NCBI GenBank assembly: GCA_014529385.2
Contig: CM043943.1
Coordinates: 101,721,855 to 101,785,854, forward strand
From: Adiantum capillus-veneris
Taxonomy: Eukaryota; Streptophyta; Polypodiopsida; Polypodiales; Pteridaceae
Direction of reading: 5' to 3'
Length of the DNA stretch: 64,000 nt
Shown: piece after piece, positions 42,560-55,374 of the stretch
How the letters are laid out: every line of letters begins with the position of its first letter
Position numbering within the stretch: the first letter of the stretch is position 1
The notes under the pieces: model-generated
What the model was told of the DNA's origin: nothing
Seen by the model: only the letters and a program-made list of their open reading frames with translations
Databases searched by the model: none
Made by a program: the position numbers and the translations under genes

Positions 42560-43182
42560 AGCTATAAGAGCAATAGCATAGTTCCATCCATGCCCCAGTC
42601 CTCCTCGACCTTCAATTTGTCTTCCATTCTCTTCCCAATCTATGGACATTCATTACAATAACTAGCCAATGATGGCCAAACTATGATGTATTGAAAATAC
42701 GGTGGAACGATTCTCACCTTGTGACCTTGCAATCAAAATTGTGCTTGTTGAAGGGCCTCAAAACCCATAATAGCCAAATTTTCTCGCACATTACTAAGAG
42801 TCCAAGGTTTTTTCACTTGGAAAGCCTCCAAAGCATCGTTGGGCATCCTCATTGCAATGTCAAAGCTTGCAATAGTGCCATCTACACTTTTCAAGGGAGT
42901 CCACACTCCAAGCTGGCACATAGAACGATCATAGTGAAATCATATGTACAAGGAGGTGTGAGATTTTAAATAGCGCATCCCAATACCTAAAGCTCCAACC
43001 TTACACCAATATCTATCCCTATTGTGCACGCCCTCCACAAAACCCCATTCCTCTTCTAAAAGCCTTCCTAATTCTTCACAGTGCACATCTTCATATACAA
43101 GCATTGCGGTAGTCTCCACAAATCCACACCCCTTAAAAATTTGCACGAAACAATGAATAGGTAAACACCAACTCAGGCCCAC
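42560..43182 (-). pseudogene. Gene B', copy 2
   Basis: Frames 43182-42940 and 42921-42733 read LPIHCFVQIFKGCGFVETTA, LEEEWGFVEGVHNRDRYWCK, VGALGIGMRYLKSHTSLYI, then MCQLGVWTPLKSVDGTIASF and KPWTLSNVRENLAIMGFEAL. These match gene B copy 1 block by block. The 5' end homologous to 16300-16569 is not found, so this copy is probably truncated. It lies directly upstream of A', as B lies upstream of A. Function unknown. Confidence 0.45.
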
Positions 43183-43480
43183 ATACCTTTTATGACCGTA
43201 AAATAAGTTTAGGGAGGTTTTAAGGAGATAAGATTTGAGTTTTGAAAGTTTTGAAAAATTTTAAAATGTTGGGATTTCTTCAAAACTGGATCAAAAAGGA
43301 GGGAAGTTGGAGGTTCCATATGGCCCACCACACGCCCCCCCTAGTCCCCCTTCCCACCTTCTCACTAGGTAAGAGGCCATTAAGAACTGTAAGACTACTT
43401 TGTCCCCATACTTTTTTGAGGGCATCAAGTGTGTCCACCACCCCCTTCTCATAGGCTGGCCTCTAATTAACCTTAATCCC
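43183..43480. other. Unassigned flank of module copy 2
   Basis: C-rich on the plus strand with nothing recognised. The duplicated repeat family begins at its right edge. Confidence 0.35.
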
Positions 43481-44905
43481 AAAGGACCCCTAGAGGGTTC
43501 ATATTCTTCCTAATGAGCAATCAACACACTCCATCTTGGTTCCATACCTTGTGTCTTTTGGGATACACTTCATTGGGAGTATGGTTTATGCTTGTTCTTT
43601 CCATTTTGCTTATGTTGAGATGTGAGGACTTGCCACCATACACACATTCTCTCTCTCCCTCTCATATTCCTATTCTCTTGCTACTTGCATCTTAAGGTGT
43701 GCGGATTTTCCACCTCTGGTATGAGAAGCAAGCATACTTGCATGTTTCCCTTACCTCATTATCTTCCTTACTACATGTCCGAGTAGCATGCCCATTCTCA
43801 CCCACTCACCATTCTTCTCATCGTTTTTTTTAACCACCCCATCCTAGACTTGGGGGTTAGGTCTTGAAATTGTTTTCCATGGCATATTTGATTGTGTATA
43901 TCTATGCATCCTAGCCATATATCTTGCTAGGTGGTGTCCCTATTGTGTACCTTCGATGATGAAGCCATCGTGCATAGTCTTGGTGTAGAGACCACTTGGT
44001 CTGATTTGCACTTCCGCCTCTCATTTGATTCCCCCACTGAGAAGGGCTTTGCAAAGACCTTTAGTCAACAAAGAGTAGTGATGCATGACATCAATCATGG
44101 AAGAGTGGTTACAAGATTTTTCAAAATGGAGAACTGAAGAAGAGGAGACTGTAGAAGCACTCAGGCCTTTATCAAAGTGTTATTGCCAGGTTGTAGCATC
44201 ATCGATATCCAAGAGGTAAGCTCCCTATCACCCATTGCGTGTGCTAATTGCAAATCAAGAGCATTAAGAGGGAGGTCTACAAAATTTCATCATTGTTGTC
44301 AACCAAATCATTTTGTCAATGAGTGCTGACAGAGGAGGTGAAGAAAGAATGGTGATTTTTTCTTTTGAGAATTGCATCAACACTCTCACATTAGTCAGAT
44401 TTTGTGTAGCACCAAGTATTTTATCTCCAACAGTAAGAAAGAGTCATCAACTACATCAACCACAAAGTCCAAGACACAAAGCCTAAATCATTTGGTGGAA
44501 GAAAGTGGGTCCACACTCTCTTTAGGCTTAGAGAGTCTAGGTGAAGTATGACCACCAAGAGTTGCCACCGCATGCAAAATGGAAAGCTGATTGAGGTAGA
44601 CTCTTCTCGTCCAGTGTGTTTTGAACCCAATATGGAGGATTACGTGGACTTCAACAAGAGGTAGAGGCCTCTAGTAAAGGTGTCACCTTGTCAACACTTA
44701 AGGTCTGCAATTCTAGTGGTCAAAGCCTTGGCCTACCCCCAACATGGATAATAGCGATAGACAAAAAGTTTTTCCTTTTTGTTTCTTGCAACACATGCAT
44801 GTAAACATATACATTGATAGGAAGATATTCTACCAGCAAAAGATTGGTTTCCTATTCAGAGCAGAGATACTTGATGAAATCCTTAGATCCCCACTTTTTA
44901 TCATC
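43481..44905 (+). repeat. Dispersed repeat family, copy 1
   Basis: Homologous to 48900-50290 and, in its right half, to 55375-55945. It contains a frame (43931-44137) reading SLGVETTWSDLHFRLSFDSP and a degenerate Cys/His stretch (FHHCCQPNHFVNEC, about 44285-44330) suggestive of a gag knuckle. It directly precedes the Gypsy gag frame at 45079, so the family is probably the 5' part of an LTR element. Broken. Confidence 0.65.
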
Positions 44906-45078
44906 TTACCCACACTTGATTACTAGAACTCTTTTGATGTAGGCATATTTATTCTATTCTAGCCTTGCCCTCTTCTTAGATCTTGCTCAAGTTTTCCACC
45001 CATGTATAAACCTTTATGAATCACTAAGTCATTCCCAAAAAAAAATGTTTGTAATTGTTTGCTGATTGATTTACTACT

Positions 45079-47221
45079 ATGGCAAGTGTCTCTTTTCCCA
45101 CGTTGAGTGGCAAGAAGGGAGAAGGCATTGTCATCGATTTTTTGGATAACTTCGCTTGTGAGAGGATGACGATGCCTCATGACTACAAATATTTCCTCTC
45201 TACTGATGAAAGTAGAGACAAGTATTGGTACAATGCTTTGCCCCAAGCTACCAAGAATCATTGGGAATTACTACGTGTTGCATTCGTGAAGAGGTTTGGT
45301 GGAAGCACAACCTCAGAAACGTTATTGTAGCTGATGATAGAGTTAAAGTAGGGAGGTCTGCTAGAGTATGCCACTTATGAATCCAAGTTTGTGGATTTGT
45401 GGGAGCAATGGGCTGCCTCACTAGAGGAAGGTGAAGGAGAACCTAATTTGGTGAAACAACCACAATCAAGAGAATTCCATTGCTACAATTGTGGAGAAGA
45501 TGGAAATGGCATGTATTATTTCCCACACCCAACGAGGCAAAATTTCAATAGAGGAGCAAGAAAAAATCAACTCTAACCACCAAGAGCAAGACCACCACCA
45601 CCCAGACCACCACAACAAGCACCACCCGTGAAAATATTACAATGACATGTGCAACCACAACCACCACCACATACCCTCATTCCACATTTACCACCACCAA
45701 CTAGGTAGTGAGTGTCATCAGTCTTGACAAGATGAAATTCAAGAAACATATCAAGGGAGTAGAGGAGGGTAAGAATAATTTTAAATAAGTAGAACCATGG
45801 GAGTTAAGCACTCTAAGCCTGAGAAGCTTCAGAAAATGAAGAAAATGTGGGGAGTCAATAAAGAGGAAGTCTAAGACACCACGAGAAATTGGCATTTTAG
45901 ATTTCACAATTGGTGAGTCTACAAAATCTTGTGAGCTTGTGAATGATGCTTCTATTCAAGGCTTGAAGATCCCTAAGGGGGAGAGCTACCCAATTATCTC
46001 AGAGAGACCATGGCTCATGACCATGAGAGACAAATCTATATTTGGACACAAGAATCTTTAAGATGCAAGGTAGAAAAGACAAGGACACTCCATACAACAT
46101 GAAGGCCATTAAGCAGCAATGGATGGACCTAGAGACTACTGCATATGAGCTCTTCAACAATTCTACTACAAAATCGGAGGAAGAGTATACAACAATGAAT
46201 GATAGTGACAACTTGCTTGAAATCATGGGTCTCATTCTCACTCATCACAACAAGGTGGATCCATCATAGGGAAGCATGGAGTCTTTGGCATTACACCAAT
46301 CAAAGGAAGTCATTGGGTACCAAAGTGGAATGGTTGTTACCAAGCAGTGGGATTGTGAAGTTTACCCTAAGGATATTCTTAAGCAAGTTGATGCAGTGGC
46401 AACTCATTGGAGATCTAGGTTTGGCAACCTAGATCTAGAGATTGTGTTTGATCATATTGTGCTATATGCATTTAAGAAAACCTTTACATAAACCTTAGCA
46501 CAAGGGATCCCACTTTGAGAAAGATGGTAGTATGGTCTTGTATGCATATAGTTGAGATGAAAGTGTTTTCAACCAGTGGATTGCAACCTATCTTTTGTAT
46601 ATGCTACAAACTTTGGTACAACATATATCAAGCTTTTCTTTGAGCTACAAGGTTGGTGGCTTATTACCAATTTTAGGAAAGGCTATGGAGATTTTTGATA
46701 GCACCCAGGAGGATAGTGACTCTTTTGCTCACTTCAATAATAGCGGTAAGCTAGGTTTTGAAGAAAATTGGTTCTTTCCACATCAACAAGGAAGATGTAT
46801 ATGGAGGACTCTTGGTACAATCTTTGGAATCATGATCCTAATTATTGTCTTGGAAGGAGCTGAATTGCGCAATTATCATTTCACTTATGGTGGGTACAAA
46901 TCCTATTCTTTTAGGCATGAAGTAAGAAATATTATTGTTAGGACATTGCAGGTGACTATGCTATTCCTTACATGGGATCCTGGTGGATATCGACACACCC
47001 TTTTGCAAGCCGTAGGCTTTCCATTTACTCAAAGGAAGTTTGATTTGTTGATCATTGATGCTCTAGCCAGAAATCCTTGTCAAGACATAGTGCTTTTCTT
47101 GAAAACATGTGAATGTCCGAGAGAACTCACTAATGGCCAAATGAAATGGCTAGTTCCAAAGGCAACTAGATATTGGCTCCTCTACTACTCAATCCACTCA
47201 GTTATGCAACTAGAGACATAA
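45079..47221 (+). mobile_element. Gypsy-like gag-protease fossil with unknown downstream frames
   Basis: Frame 45079-45330 is a gag domain (DFLDNFACERMTMPHDYKYF, YWYNALPQATKNHWELLRVA, FVKRFGG). Frame 45391-45576 carries a knuckle-like CYNCGEDGNGMYYFPHP. Around 45900-46010 a protease-like section reads CELVNDASIQGLKIPKGESY. The following frames (46042-46269, 46276-46491, 46595-47221) are unrecognised; the last is 208 codons with WDPGGYRHTLLQAVGFPFTQ and LLIIDALARNPCQDIVLFLK. No polymerase is found. A polypurine tract (47232-47246) and a probable LTR start follow. Broken in several places. Confidence 0.6.
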
Positions 47222-47231
47222 ATGCCTCTAG

Positions 47232-48490
47232 CTTCAAGGGGAGGGCTAATGAGGGACGCTTTTCAAAATTTTCTCCACCTCTCTCTTGGTATGCACTTGG
47301 TGGCAAGGCTTCAAGGACCCTAAGAGGAGGATTGACCTGATGCATGAAAATACCACCAAATCTATGTATTTATTTTGTACATAGCTATGGTTTTTACACA
47401 TTTGGATTTTGGAAATAAGGAGAGGTAGGACCATATGAGAGGAAATAAATAATTTCATTGGATGCTCATTCTCCCTGGTGATCACTACCTGACGGTCACT
47501 ATAGGTGAAGAATAAGAGTCAATAGTGAAAGAAAAGAGAATATTATGCATTATGGAGTTGGAGTCAACAAAGTATAATTAAATTCAAGCATAATTTACTT
47601 GTGAACACAAGGCATGCACATGGATTTACGAGGGGATGACCTGGAAGACTTTTGGAAGAAAAAATACGGATACATATTTTTGTGGGATTTGTCTCTATTT
47701 TGTCCATTCCAAATTAAAAAAAGTTTTTAACAGCAAAGTTGTAGGCATTGAGATGATCTTTTTGCCCCTTTTTTTTAATAATTTTTAAAGCTGCAATTTG
47801 GGAGATATGGTCGACATGGTGGAGTCTATTTTTCCACATGAAAAGAAGTCATGATTATCCAACTCCACAGACACAATTTCTTATAGGTTTCTCTCCATTA
47901 TTGCTACATTTTCTCCTCTTTTATCAAGATTCTCTCAAATACTATAAGGAACTTTTGGATTCAAGCTATGGAATGTGGCCTGGAGAAAAAGCTTGTCATG
48001 ATGAAGGTAATTAGGAGTAAATTGGTCAATAAGAAGGACACATAGAGCTCTCTCATTGGGGGAATTCCTCTAACTGAGGTTACTTTGTAATAACTTCTTT
48101 TGCTCATGATCTCTTCCCTAATCACTCTCTTGGCCTATAAAAGGAGGCCTCCTCTTTTGTACACACACAACACACACACACATACACACATTACACACAC
48201 TACCCCATATGCACACTATCCCATACCCACACGCCTACACATACACACCCTTGTGCTACATGTTAGTAGCATGAAACCCGATCACAAAATCACAACACCA
48301 TCACCATGCACAAAATGAGCACCATATCTCCACACACTTGTAGTAAAGTATTGAAGCCACTATTTCAAGAAGAAGAATGATGGCTACACTCATGATATTC
48401 CTCGACATCAATTCCCATCCATCCATTATTCTTCCCACAACATTAGGAAGAGGATTGGATCTAGGAGGGCATCTTTATTTTCCACAAGCT
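47232..48490 (+). repeat. Polypurine tract and probable 3' LTR
   Basis: TTCAAGGGGAGGGC (47232-47245) is followed at 47250 by TGAGGGACGC, a likely LTR start. Inside lies a TATA box (48136-48144, TATAAAAGG) with an AC-rich leader (48159-48245) after it. That U3-TATA-R order suits an LTR. The right end is uncertain and a matching 5' LTR was not found. Confidence 0.45.
48136..48144 (+). promoter_or_regulatory. TATA box, probably of the LTR
   Basis: TATAAAAGG preceded by TTGGCC and followed at about +20 by CACACAACACACAC repeats. It could drive the LTR or an unknown transcript. Confidence 0.5.
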
Positions 48491-48899
48491 TATGGAAGTG
48501 ATTAGCGTTTTGATAAATAGGTGTACGCCATGTGTGTAAGAATGGTGGGTTTCTAAGAGATATATAAGAGTGGTCAAAGGATGCACTTCCCTCCCAAAAA
48601 GGAGGTGGACAATTTTATGATTTTTGGCCTTCTATAACTGCCACATATGATCTTGGATTTGAGTGGAGATTATAGATCTTCAGTCTATGCGCCAAGCTCT
48701 TTCCATAGATATGCTACATGATCTGATTTAAAATTTCATTCTGGGGGGCAGATTTGAATTCCAATAAACTAGTCATTTAGCCTGTTTGAATTCAAAAGAT
48801 ATCCTTTGTTTAATTTCTTAATACTAAAGGTTTGACTTCCTTGAATTGCCAAATAAAGAGGCCCTCCTAGACCCCATTCTCTTCCTAATGGTCTTGTCC
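48491..48899. other. Unassigned DNA
   Basis: Nothing recognised between the probable LTR and the second copy of the dispersed repeat. Confidence 0.35.
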
Positions 48900-50290
48900 C
48901 CTTCTCATCTTCTTGCCCTATTCTACCTATTGTATTCATATTTTGCAAGCAAGCAACACACCCCATCTTGGTGCCATACCTTGTGTCATTTGGGATACAC
49001 TTGATTGTGAGTATAGTTTATGCTTGTTATTTCAGTTTTTCCTATATTGAGATGCATGGATTTGCCACCATACACACACTCTCTCTCTCCCTCTCATATT
49101 CCTATAATCTTGCTACTTGCATCTTAAGGTGTGCGTATTTTTCACCTCGGGTATGAGGGGTGAGCATACTTGCATGTTTCCCTTACCTCATTATCTTCCT
49201 TACTACATGCACACAAGTAGCAATCCTATTCTCACTCACTCACCATTCCTCTCATCTTGTTTTGTGACCCCCCCATCCCCCCACACTTGGGTATGAACCT
49301 TGAAATTGTTTTCTATGGCATGTTTTATTGTGTATATGTATGTGTCCTAGCTCCATATCCTACTAGGTGGTACCCCTATTGTGTACCTCCCATGATGAGG
49401 CCATCCTGAATAGTCTTGGTGTAGAGGACACCTGGTCTGTTTTGCACTTCCTCTTCTCATTTGGTGTCTCCACTAAGGAGGGATTTGAAAAGACCTTTAG
49501 TCAACAAAGAGTAGTGATGCATCCCATCAATCATGGAAAAGTGGCTACAAGAGTTTTCAAATTAGAGGACTAAAGAATTGGAGACTGTAGAGGCACTCCA
49601 GGCCTTCATCTAAGTGTTACTGCAAGGTTGTAGTGTCATCAATATCCAAGAGGTAAGCTCCCCATCTTGCATTGCCCATACTAATTGCAAATCAAGAGCA
49701 TTAGGAGGGAGGGCTATGAAATGTCATCATTTCTATCAACCAAGTCATTTTGTCAATGAGTGTCGATACAGGAGGTGAAGAAAGAACGGTGAGTTTTTAG
49801 TTTAAGAGCTGCATCAACACTCTCACATCAGCCAAATTTAGTGTATCACCAAGTGTTTTCTCTCCAATGGTAAGAGAAGAGTCATCAACTACATCAACCA
49901 GAAGCCACAAAGCCTAAAGCATTTGGTGGAAGCAAGTGGGTCCATGCTCTCTCTAGGCCTAGAGAGTTCAGGTGACCACCCAAGCGTCGTTTCCGCATGC
50001 AAAATGGTAAGAGCGGTGAGTTTTTAGTTTAAGAGCTGCATCAACACTCTCACATCACAACCAAATTTTGTGTATCACCAAGTGTTTTCTCTCCAATGGT
50101 AAGAGAAGAGTCATCAACTACATCAACCAGAAGCCACAAAGCCTAAAGCATTTGGTGGAAGCAAGTGGGTCCATGCTCTCTCTAGGCCTAGAGAGTTCAG
50201 GTGAAGTTTGACCACCCAAGCATCATTTCCGCATGCAAAATGGAAGGTCATTAAGGTAGACTCTTCTGGCCTAGTCTGTTTTGAAACATC
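48900..50290 (+). repeat. Dispersed repeat family, copy 2, with internal duplication
   Basis: Matches 43481-44600 (for example TTTGGGATACACTT, ACTCTCTCTCTCCCTCTCATATTCC and the frame SLGVEDTWSVLHFLFSFGVS at 49367-49573). A 227-bp segment is duplicated in tandem (49791 and 50018), nearly identical between its copies. Confidence 0.75.
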
Positions 50291-51435
50291 CGATAATTGC
50301 ATCCACAAGTGATGATTCTTGCTCTTGTGGACTTTCTTTGTTCCACAAGTTATGATCCATGCCAGATATGTGTCCCTTGCCCTTGCATGAACATCAAGTC
50401 CAACCATTTCTCTTGGTATTGAGACCTAAAGATAAGGTAGCTCAAAATTTATTCCTTTGCCCTTTTATTAGTTAAACATCCACTTGTTGCATAGATCTAC
50501 TTACTTCAAATTGCCCAAGCCAAGCAATCACCATTTCCATCAAACCCATGAGAAGAGAAAATCTCACTTGCCCACCTTCAGGCACCCATTTATTGTCTCC
50601 ATGCAACCATGTCTCTCTACTTGACTATCCACTATCATAACAATTTTTTCAACATACAAGGTCGTTTTTAGCTCTGCTAACCTCAAGGAAACTTTGTTGT
50701 CCTTTGCTAGAAGACCTTAGTTATTAACCTACGCTCATGGCCTTGCATCCCACCTTAAAATTGTACAAGTTGTTTATTAATCTCCACATGCATTCGATGC
50801 AGATGTATCCCTTCTAAGTAATTTATCACTTTACCCTCATCTAAAAGGCACCAATCTTATAGCTATATGTGGATTGTATCCCCCTTCTACATGTGTTTTA
50901 TCCCTTCATCTTGTACATCCGCACCTTGCTAAATTAATAGATTTATGTGCCTTGAGCCCACCTTCCTTGTATGTTATAACCCACAACTTTAATCATCCTT
51001 GAACTTACCTTGAAAGTTAATTCCATTTTTACACTTTGTACATTCCCCGGTCTTTGCCTCGCCTAGTTGGTGACCTAGAACTAAGTTGAACTTGACCTCA
51101 TAAAAGTCTAATGCTAAACCATATTAAACCTTGCCCCTTTTTGGTTGTCTTAAAATCTTGCATACCTTAACCTATGTTAAAAATGCCTCTACCTGCTTTT
51201 TATTTGTACCTAGCTGGATACAGTGCTATTATCATAACCAACCTCTATTTACTTAACTATCCACGCGCAAGACAAAGTTAACAACCTACTGACACAGACT
51301 TGCACCCCACCTTACAACTGTACTAAATTGTTATTTGTAAGTCTCCAAATACATCCGATGGAGATACAACCCTTCCAAGTCCACATGCATCCGATGGATA
51401 TGCAACCCTTCCAAGTTCATTTATCAATTTAGCCT
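50291..51435. other. Unassigned DNA with a small tandem repeat
   Basis: No gene recognised. Near 51352-51417 the phrase CATCCGATGGA(G/T)AT...ACCCTTCCAAGT occurs twice, with a more distant relative at about 50790-50820. Confidence 0.4.
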
Positions 51436-51593
51436 TGTTGAGCTATATATAGTATCTCTATATATAGCACCCTGGTCCCCTCTATATAAACTGATCTCGT
51501 GTAGTCATTGGACACACTTTTGGGGTTCTCACTTCTGGAGTCGTCTCTCTCTCTCCAGCTCTCGTGTTCTCTCATCTTCCTCCCTAGTCAACA
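51436..51593 (+). repeat. Left LTR of the short-LTR element
   Basis: Contains TATA-like CTCTATATAAACT near 51481 and a CT run near its end. Confidence 0.9.
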
Positions 51594-53424
51594 TGTTATT
51601 AGAGCTCAATTTTGATAAGCCTCAACGTGGAAGGCAACATCTTGTACTGATGGAAACAGCTTCACAGCATCTAACTGAGTAGAATTTTCTATTTTTCTGT
51701 TATTTGTTCGTGTGAATTGCAATGCAAAATTAGAAGAAAGTAAGTAGTGCTTTTTCTAGCATGTTTCATCAAGAGATTCCACTAGATGTTTGTAAGAAAT
51801 CCCCGGGGAGGTGACCTAATAAAAATGTAACCTATCACATGAGTTCAACAGAAGGGTTTTTAAAGTTCTTGAAACTTACATAAATTTATATACAGAAGGG
51901 CATTATTTTTTCAAATTTGAAAAAAACTTACAGATTTTAAACGGAAAGGGTACATTATATTTTAAAAAAAAATCAGAGATAAGGGGTTTTACAAACATGT
52001 CTTGAACGCACATGATATGGTAGTTTTACACATTGTGAACCCCCCGAGAAGAAATCAATAGAGCTGTATGTGGGCGCAAGAAGGAAAAAGTGTTGAAGAT
52101 TACATGTTGTCATCCGCTTTCCATCTTTTCTGTGTGCGTGAAAAGATAGTATCATTGCCTTAATTAGTGGTTTTCAAGATCAAAACGTGAAAATCAGCTC
52201 TAGCGCTGTGTAGTATCACAAGCTTCAGACACAAAGCATTGTAGTAGCACTTGAAAGCTACCATTGTAGTACTATTTTTACCGTGCTTTTATTTTTTAAC
52301 TTGCATGCTATTTTTAGAAAAAACATCGCTAATTTAAGAGTAACCTGCGTAAGTCTAAAAAAAAAAAAACCCTGCTTTTGTTGCTCGGCATCGGCTCTTG
52401 CTAGGATTGCTTCTCACCAGCTCGCGTTTGTCCAAACAATCTCCATGCAGAGGTTTTCTCATGGACAAGTGAATTGAAGTTGGGACCGAGGCAACGCTAA
52501 TGCCTATTCCAAGCAAGGTGTGGCCAACTATGCTTGATGCTATTTCATGGACACCTGAAGCGGGTTCATTGTAGGACCAAAGCAGATCCGACCCTCCTGA
52601 AACGCATGGCAGCACAAGTTTGTAGAAGCGAGCAGAAAGAGTGCGCCCCGATGTTGCTTTTGTTTGTGCTTTGCTAAGCATGCTTTAAATATGCTAGCGA
52701 TCTGTTTAAAGTTGTTGCTAAAACCAAAGCCCTCGCTATCACGGGACATATCAGTGTTTATATTATTTTGGGCCATCAAACCGTGTGCAGGTGCAGTGTG
52801 TGGCTGCATACAAAAAAGCAAGACTTTCTCAGCCAACTGCGTTGGCACATGCGTCAAATCCAAAGTTGGGTGACATTTTTGCCATGTTTGTCATTTGTAA
52901 CAGCACTGATAACCCCATTATTATTACTTTGTTATATTTGAAATAGAATCCTATCGTTTACTTTGATGCTATTATAAGAAAATACAATGCATCGGGGATA
53001 ATGGCCATCGAGAAGCACTTGATTACCATCGCCCATAGTTCTGTTGTGGCTTTGACTTGCGGCTATGATTGGTGCCCATGCCGACTTAAGAGATTTACGT
53101 CTAGTTGTCTTGAGTTGACAATCCCATGGCCCACAAGACGTCGCGTACAAGGCTAGATTAGGACCATTCTAAGATCCCAATTAGATTTACACAAGTGTTA
53201 TTTTGAGTAAGCTGGTCTCTACTCTCACAAGAATAACGCCTAGCTTCCATGGCCTTGAGTTCAATGGTGATGAGGAATGCATATTTGGTTTATTCATGAG
53301 TAAGCTTGTCTTGATTATACGATTGCTGCATCATCACTAGTTTTCACTTATATTTGGTCAATCGATTATTTTACATCATGATTTTGCTAATACTTTCCTG
53401 GATGATGGATGTGACAGAGACTTT

Positions 53425-53580
53425 GTATGTGTACTTGAGAGCTCGGTGTCTCGTACTCATCATTGGTATTATGTTTGTGTACTTGAGAGCTCGGTGCCTT
53501 GTACCTACCATTGGTATTATGTTTTATTTCGTCAGAGAGCTCGGTGCCTCGTATTGACCATTGGTATTATGTTTATTCCG
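53425..53580. repeat. Three-copy tandem repeat, period about 49
   Basis: GAGAGCTCGGTG at 53437, 53485 and 53535, each followed by a C(A/T)(T/A)TGGTATTATGTTT phrase. It lies within the short-LTR element. Confidence 0.85.
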
Positions 53581-54266
53581 TCATATTTCAAGTGCAGATG
53601 TTCTCGGCATCAATGATGAGAAATGTGACAGTTTATATGTACTTGGGAGCATGTTATCGTCTTCTTGATTAGTGCTATTGTTGTTATCTTCTTGTTGCAC
53701 CATCGTCGTCATTGGTGCTATGGTTGTTATCGTCTTATTGTACCCTCGTCGTCGTCGTCAGGGATTTGGAAGTTGTGGTTATACAGCACTAGTGTTTCAT
53801 ACCATTTTTGTATTGGCTTGTGTGTATGTGCGTACATGTCTGCATTCTTGTTATATGTACCCGTTGCATCATTATTTGTTTCTCTGTCCTCTCTAGAGCG
53901 GCGTGGTGAACCGTCTCTAAGTACAATGTGATGTGATTATTTCTAACCTTCACATTTCGATATGTTTCTTGAGTTGATGTTGTGTACAGAATTTAAATCA
54001 CATCAAGCCGTATGTACGGGGGCTCAAGGATATTGAAGTTGCTTTACGAAAGAATTTCCAGTAGCTCAATTGTCTATATCTTGGATTATAAGAAGACCCT
54101 TGAAAGGGCACATTGTAAAACAGGAGTGATGTAGCTCCTTTGAACATTGTAAATGTAAATTTAAAACATATTAATATAACGGTGGGATATATAGAGCTGT
54201 GGGTTTTTCCCTTGATCCCCCAAGGGTTTTTTCATCCACAGTTAGAGACCTTCATTTGAGTGGGGG

Positions 54267-54426
54267 TGTTGAGCTATATATAGTATCTCTATATATAGCA
54301 CCCTGGTCCCCTCTATATAAACTCATCTCGTGTAGTCATTGGACACACTTTTGGGGTTCTCAGTCCTGGAGTGGTCTCTCTCTCTCTCCGGCTCTCGTGT
54401 TCTCTCATCTTCCTCCCTAGTCAACA
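54267..54426 (+). repeat. Right LTR of the short-LTR element
   Basis: Pairs with 51436-51593. Confidence 0.9.
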
Positions 54427-55374
54427 AGCCGATGGTAGATCGCACCAATTTTATAGTTTGTCATCGCTTTTTGCGTCACCAGGTTCGTGACTGGTACTAA
54501 GATAGCCTTGCCCTCATAAAAACTCTAGTCCTGAGCAAAGTTAACCTTTCCCCCATAAGCCGAATCTTCTTTTAAGCTAAACGTTTGCCTCCACCAGACT
54601 GTTGGCCCAAACCTCAACCTAACCTTCCATCACACTCTAGGCCCAAACCTTAACCTAAGCTAGCAAGGTACATTAAATTCATTGTTGCACAGCTCAAGAC
54701 TTCAATCTTGTATAACAAAGGAGGGGTTACGACAAAATCTCTTGGAGAAATCTAATGTTTTGACCCTCATCAAGGATTCTAGTGCTTCATGAAACCCCCT
54801 AGCCATTGGTACCACTTTATGCCATCTCTCTAAAGATCACCAAAAGTTAACACCTAAAAAATTTCCACTCCCAAGGAATACACTGACTTTCAACAAAGCC
54901 AATCTATTTCTTGGTATTCATCCATCACCATGAAGTTGTACACAAGACCATTTAATGCTCAACTAGAGAAAGCGAATCTTTTTCTTGGTATAAACCCATC
55001 ACCATTTTAAACTCTTAAAGTTGTACACACGCCCAATGAATGCCCAACAAAGCCAATCTATTTCTTGGTCTACATCCATCACCATTTAAACTCTTGAAGC
55101 TTCACTCAAGCCCAATGAATGCCCACCTACCCACATTTCCCTCCAAAAGTCTTAGATTTTTTCCCTCCAAAAGTGATTATAAAACCAAAATCCTAAAGAG
55201 AGAAATTTTCATTCATGGAATGCCGTTATGAGACTCAATAAGTCGAAATGTGTTGGCAAATTCCATGATTCCATGTTTTAGTAAAATCTCTTTTTTTCCT
55301 TTGTGGGATTCCTTCTCTCCCTTTATGCTTATGTGAAGTACTCGCATGCTTGGAATTTATAATTAAACAACAGT
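54427..55374. other. Unassigned DNA
   Basis: No gene recognised. The phrase CCAATCTATTTCTTGGT(A/C)T recurs at about 54899, 54973 (shortened) and 55055 in a repeated setting (CATCCATCACCAT...AAGTTGTACAC), indicating an old tandem repeat of about 75-85 bp. Confidence 0.45.

Larger units (their letters stand above)
51436..54426 (+). mobile_element. Short-LTR retroelement without recognised coding region
   Basis: LTRs 51436-51593 (158 bp) and 54267-54426 (160 bp) begin TGTTGAGCTATATATAG and end TAGTCAACA, with only a few differences. Flanks AGCCT (51431-51435) and AGCCG (54427-54431) are a probable target-site duplication. A degenerate initiator tRNA-Met primer site (TGTTATTAGAGCTC, 51594-51607) and a polypurine tract (TTTGAGTGGGGG, 54255-54266) are in place. 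The 2.67-kb interior has no gag or pol that I can see. It resembles a LARD/TRIM-like non-autonomous element and may carry captured host DNA (52300-52870 is less AT-rich). Confidence 0.8.

Noticed and set aside
48100-48318. Short protein after the TATA box at 48136
   Set aside because: The frame starts before the TATA box and runs through an AC-rich leader; it is better read as an LTR leader.
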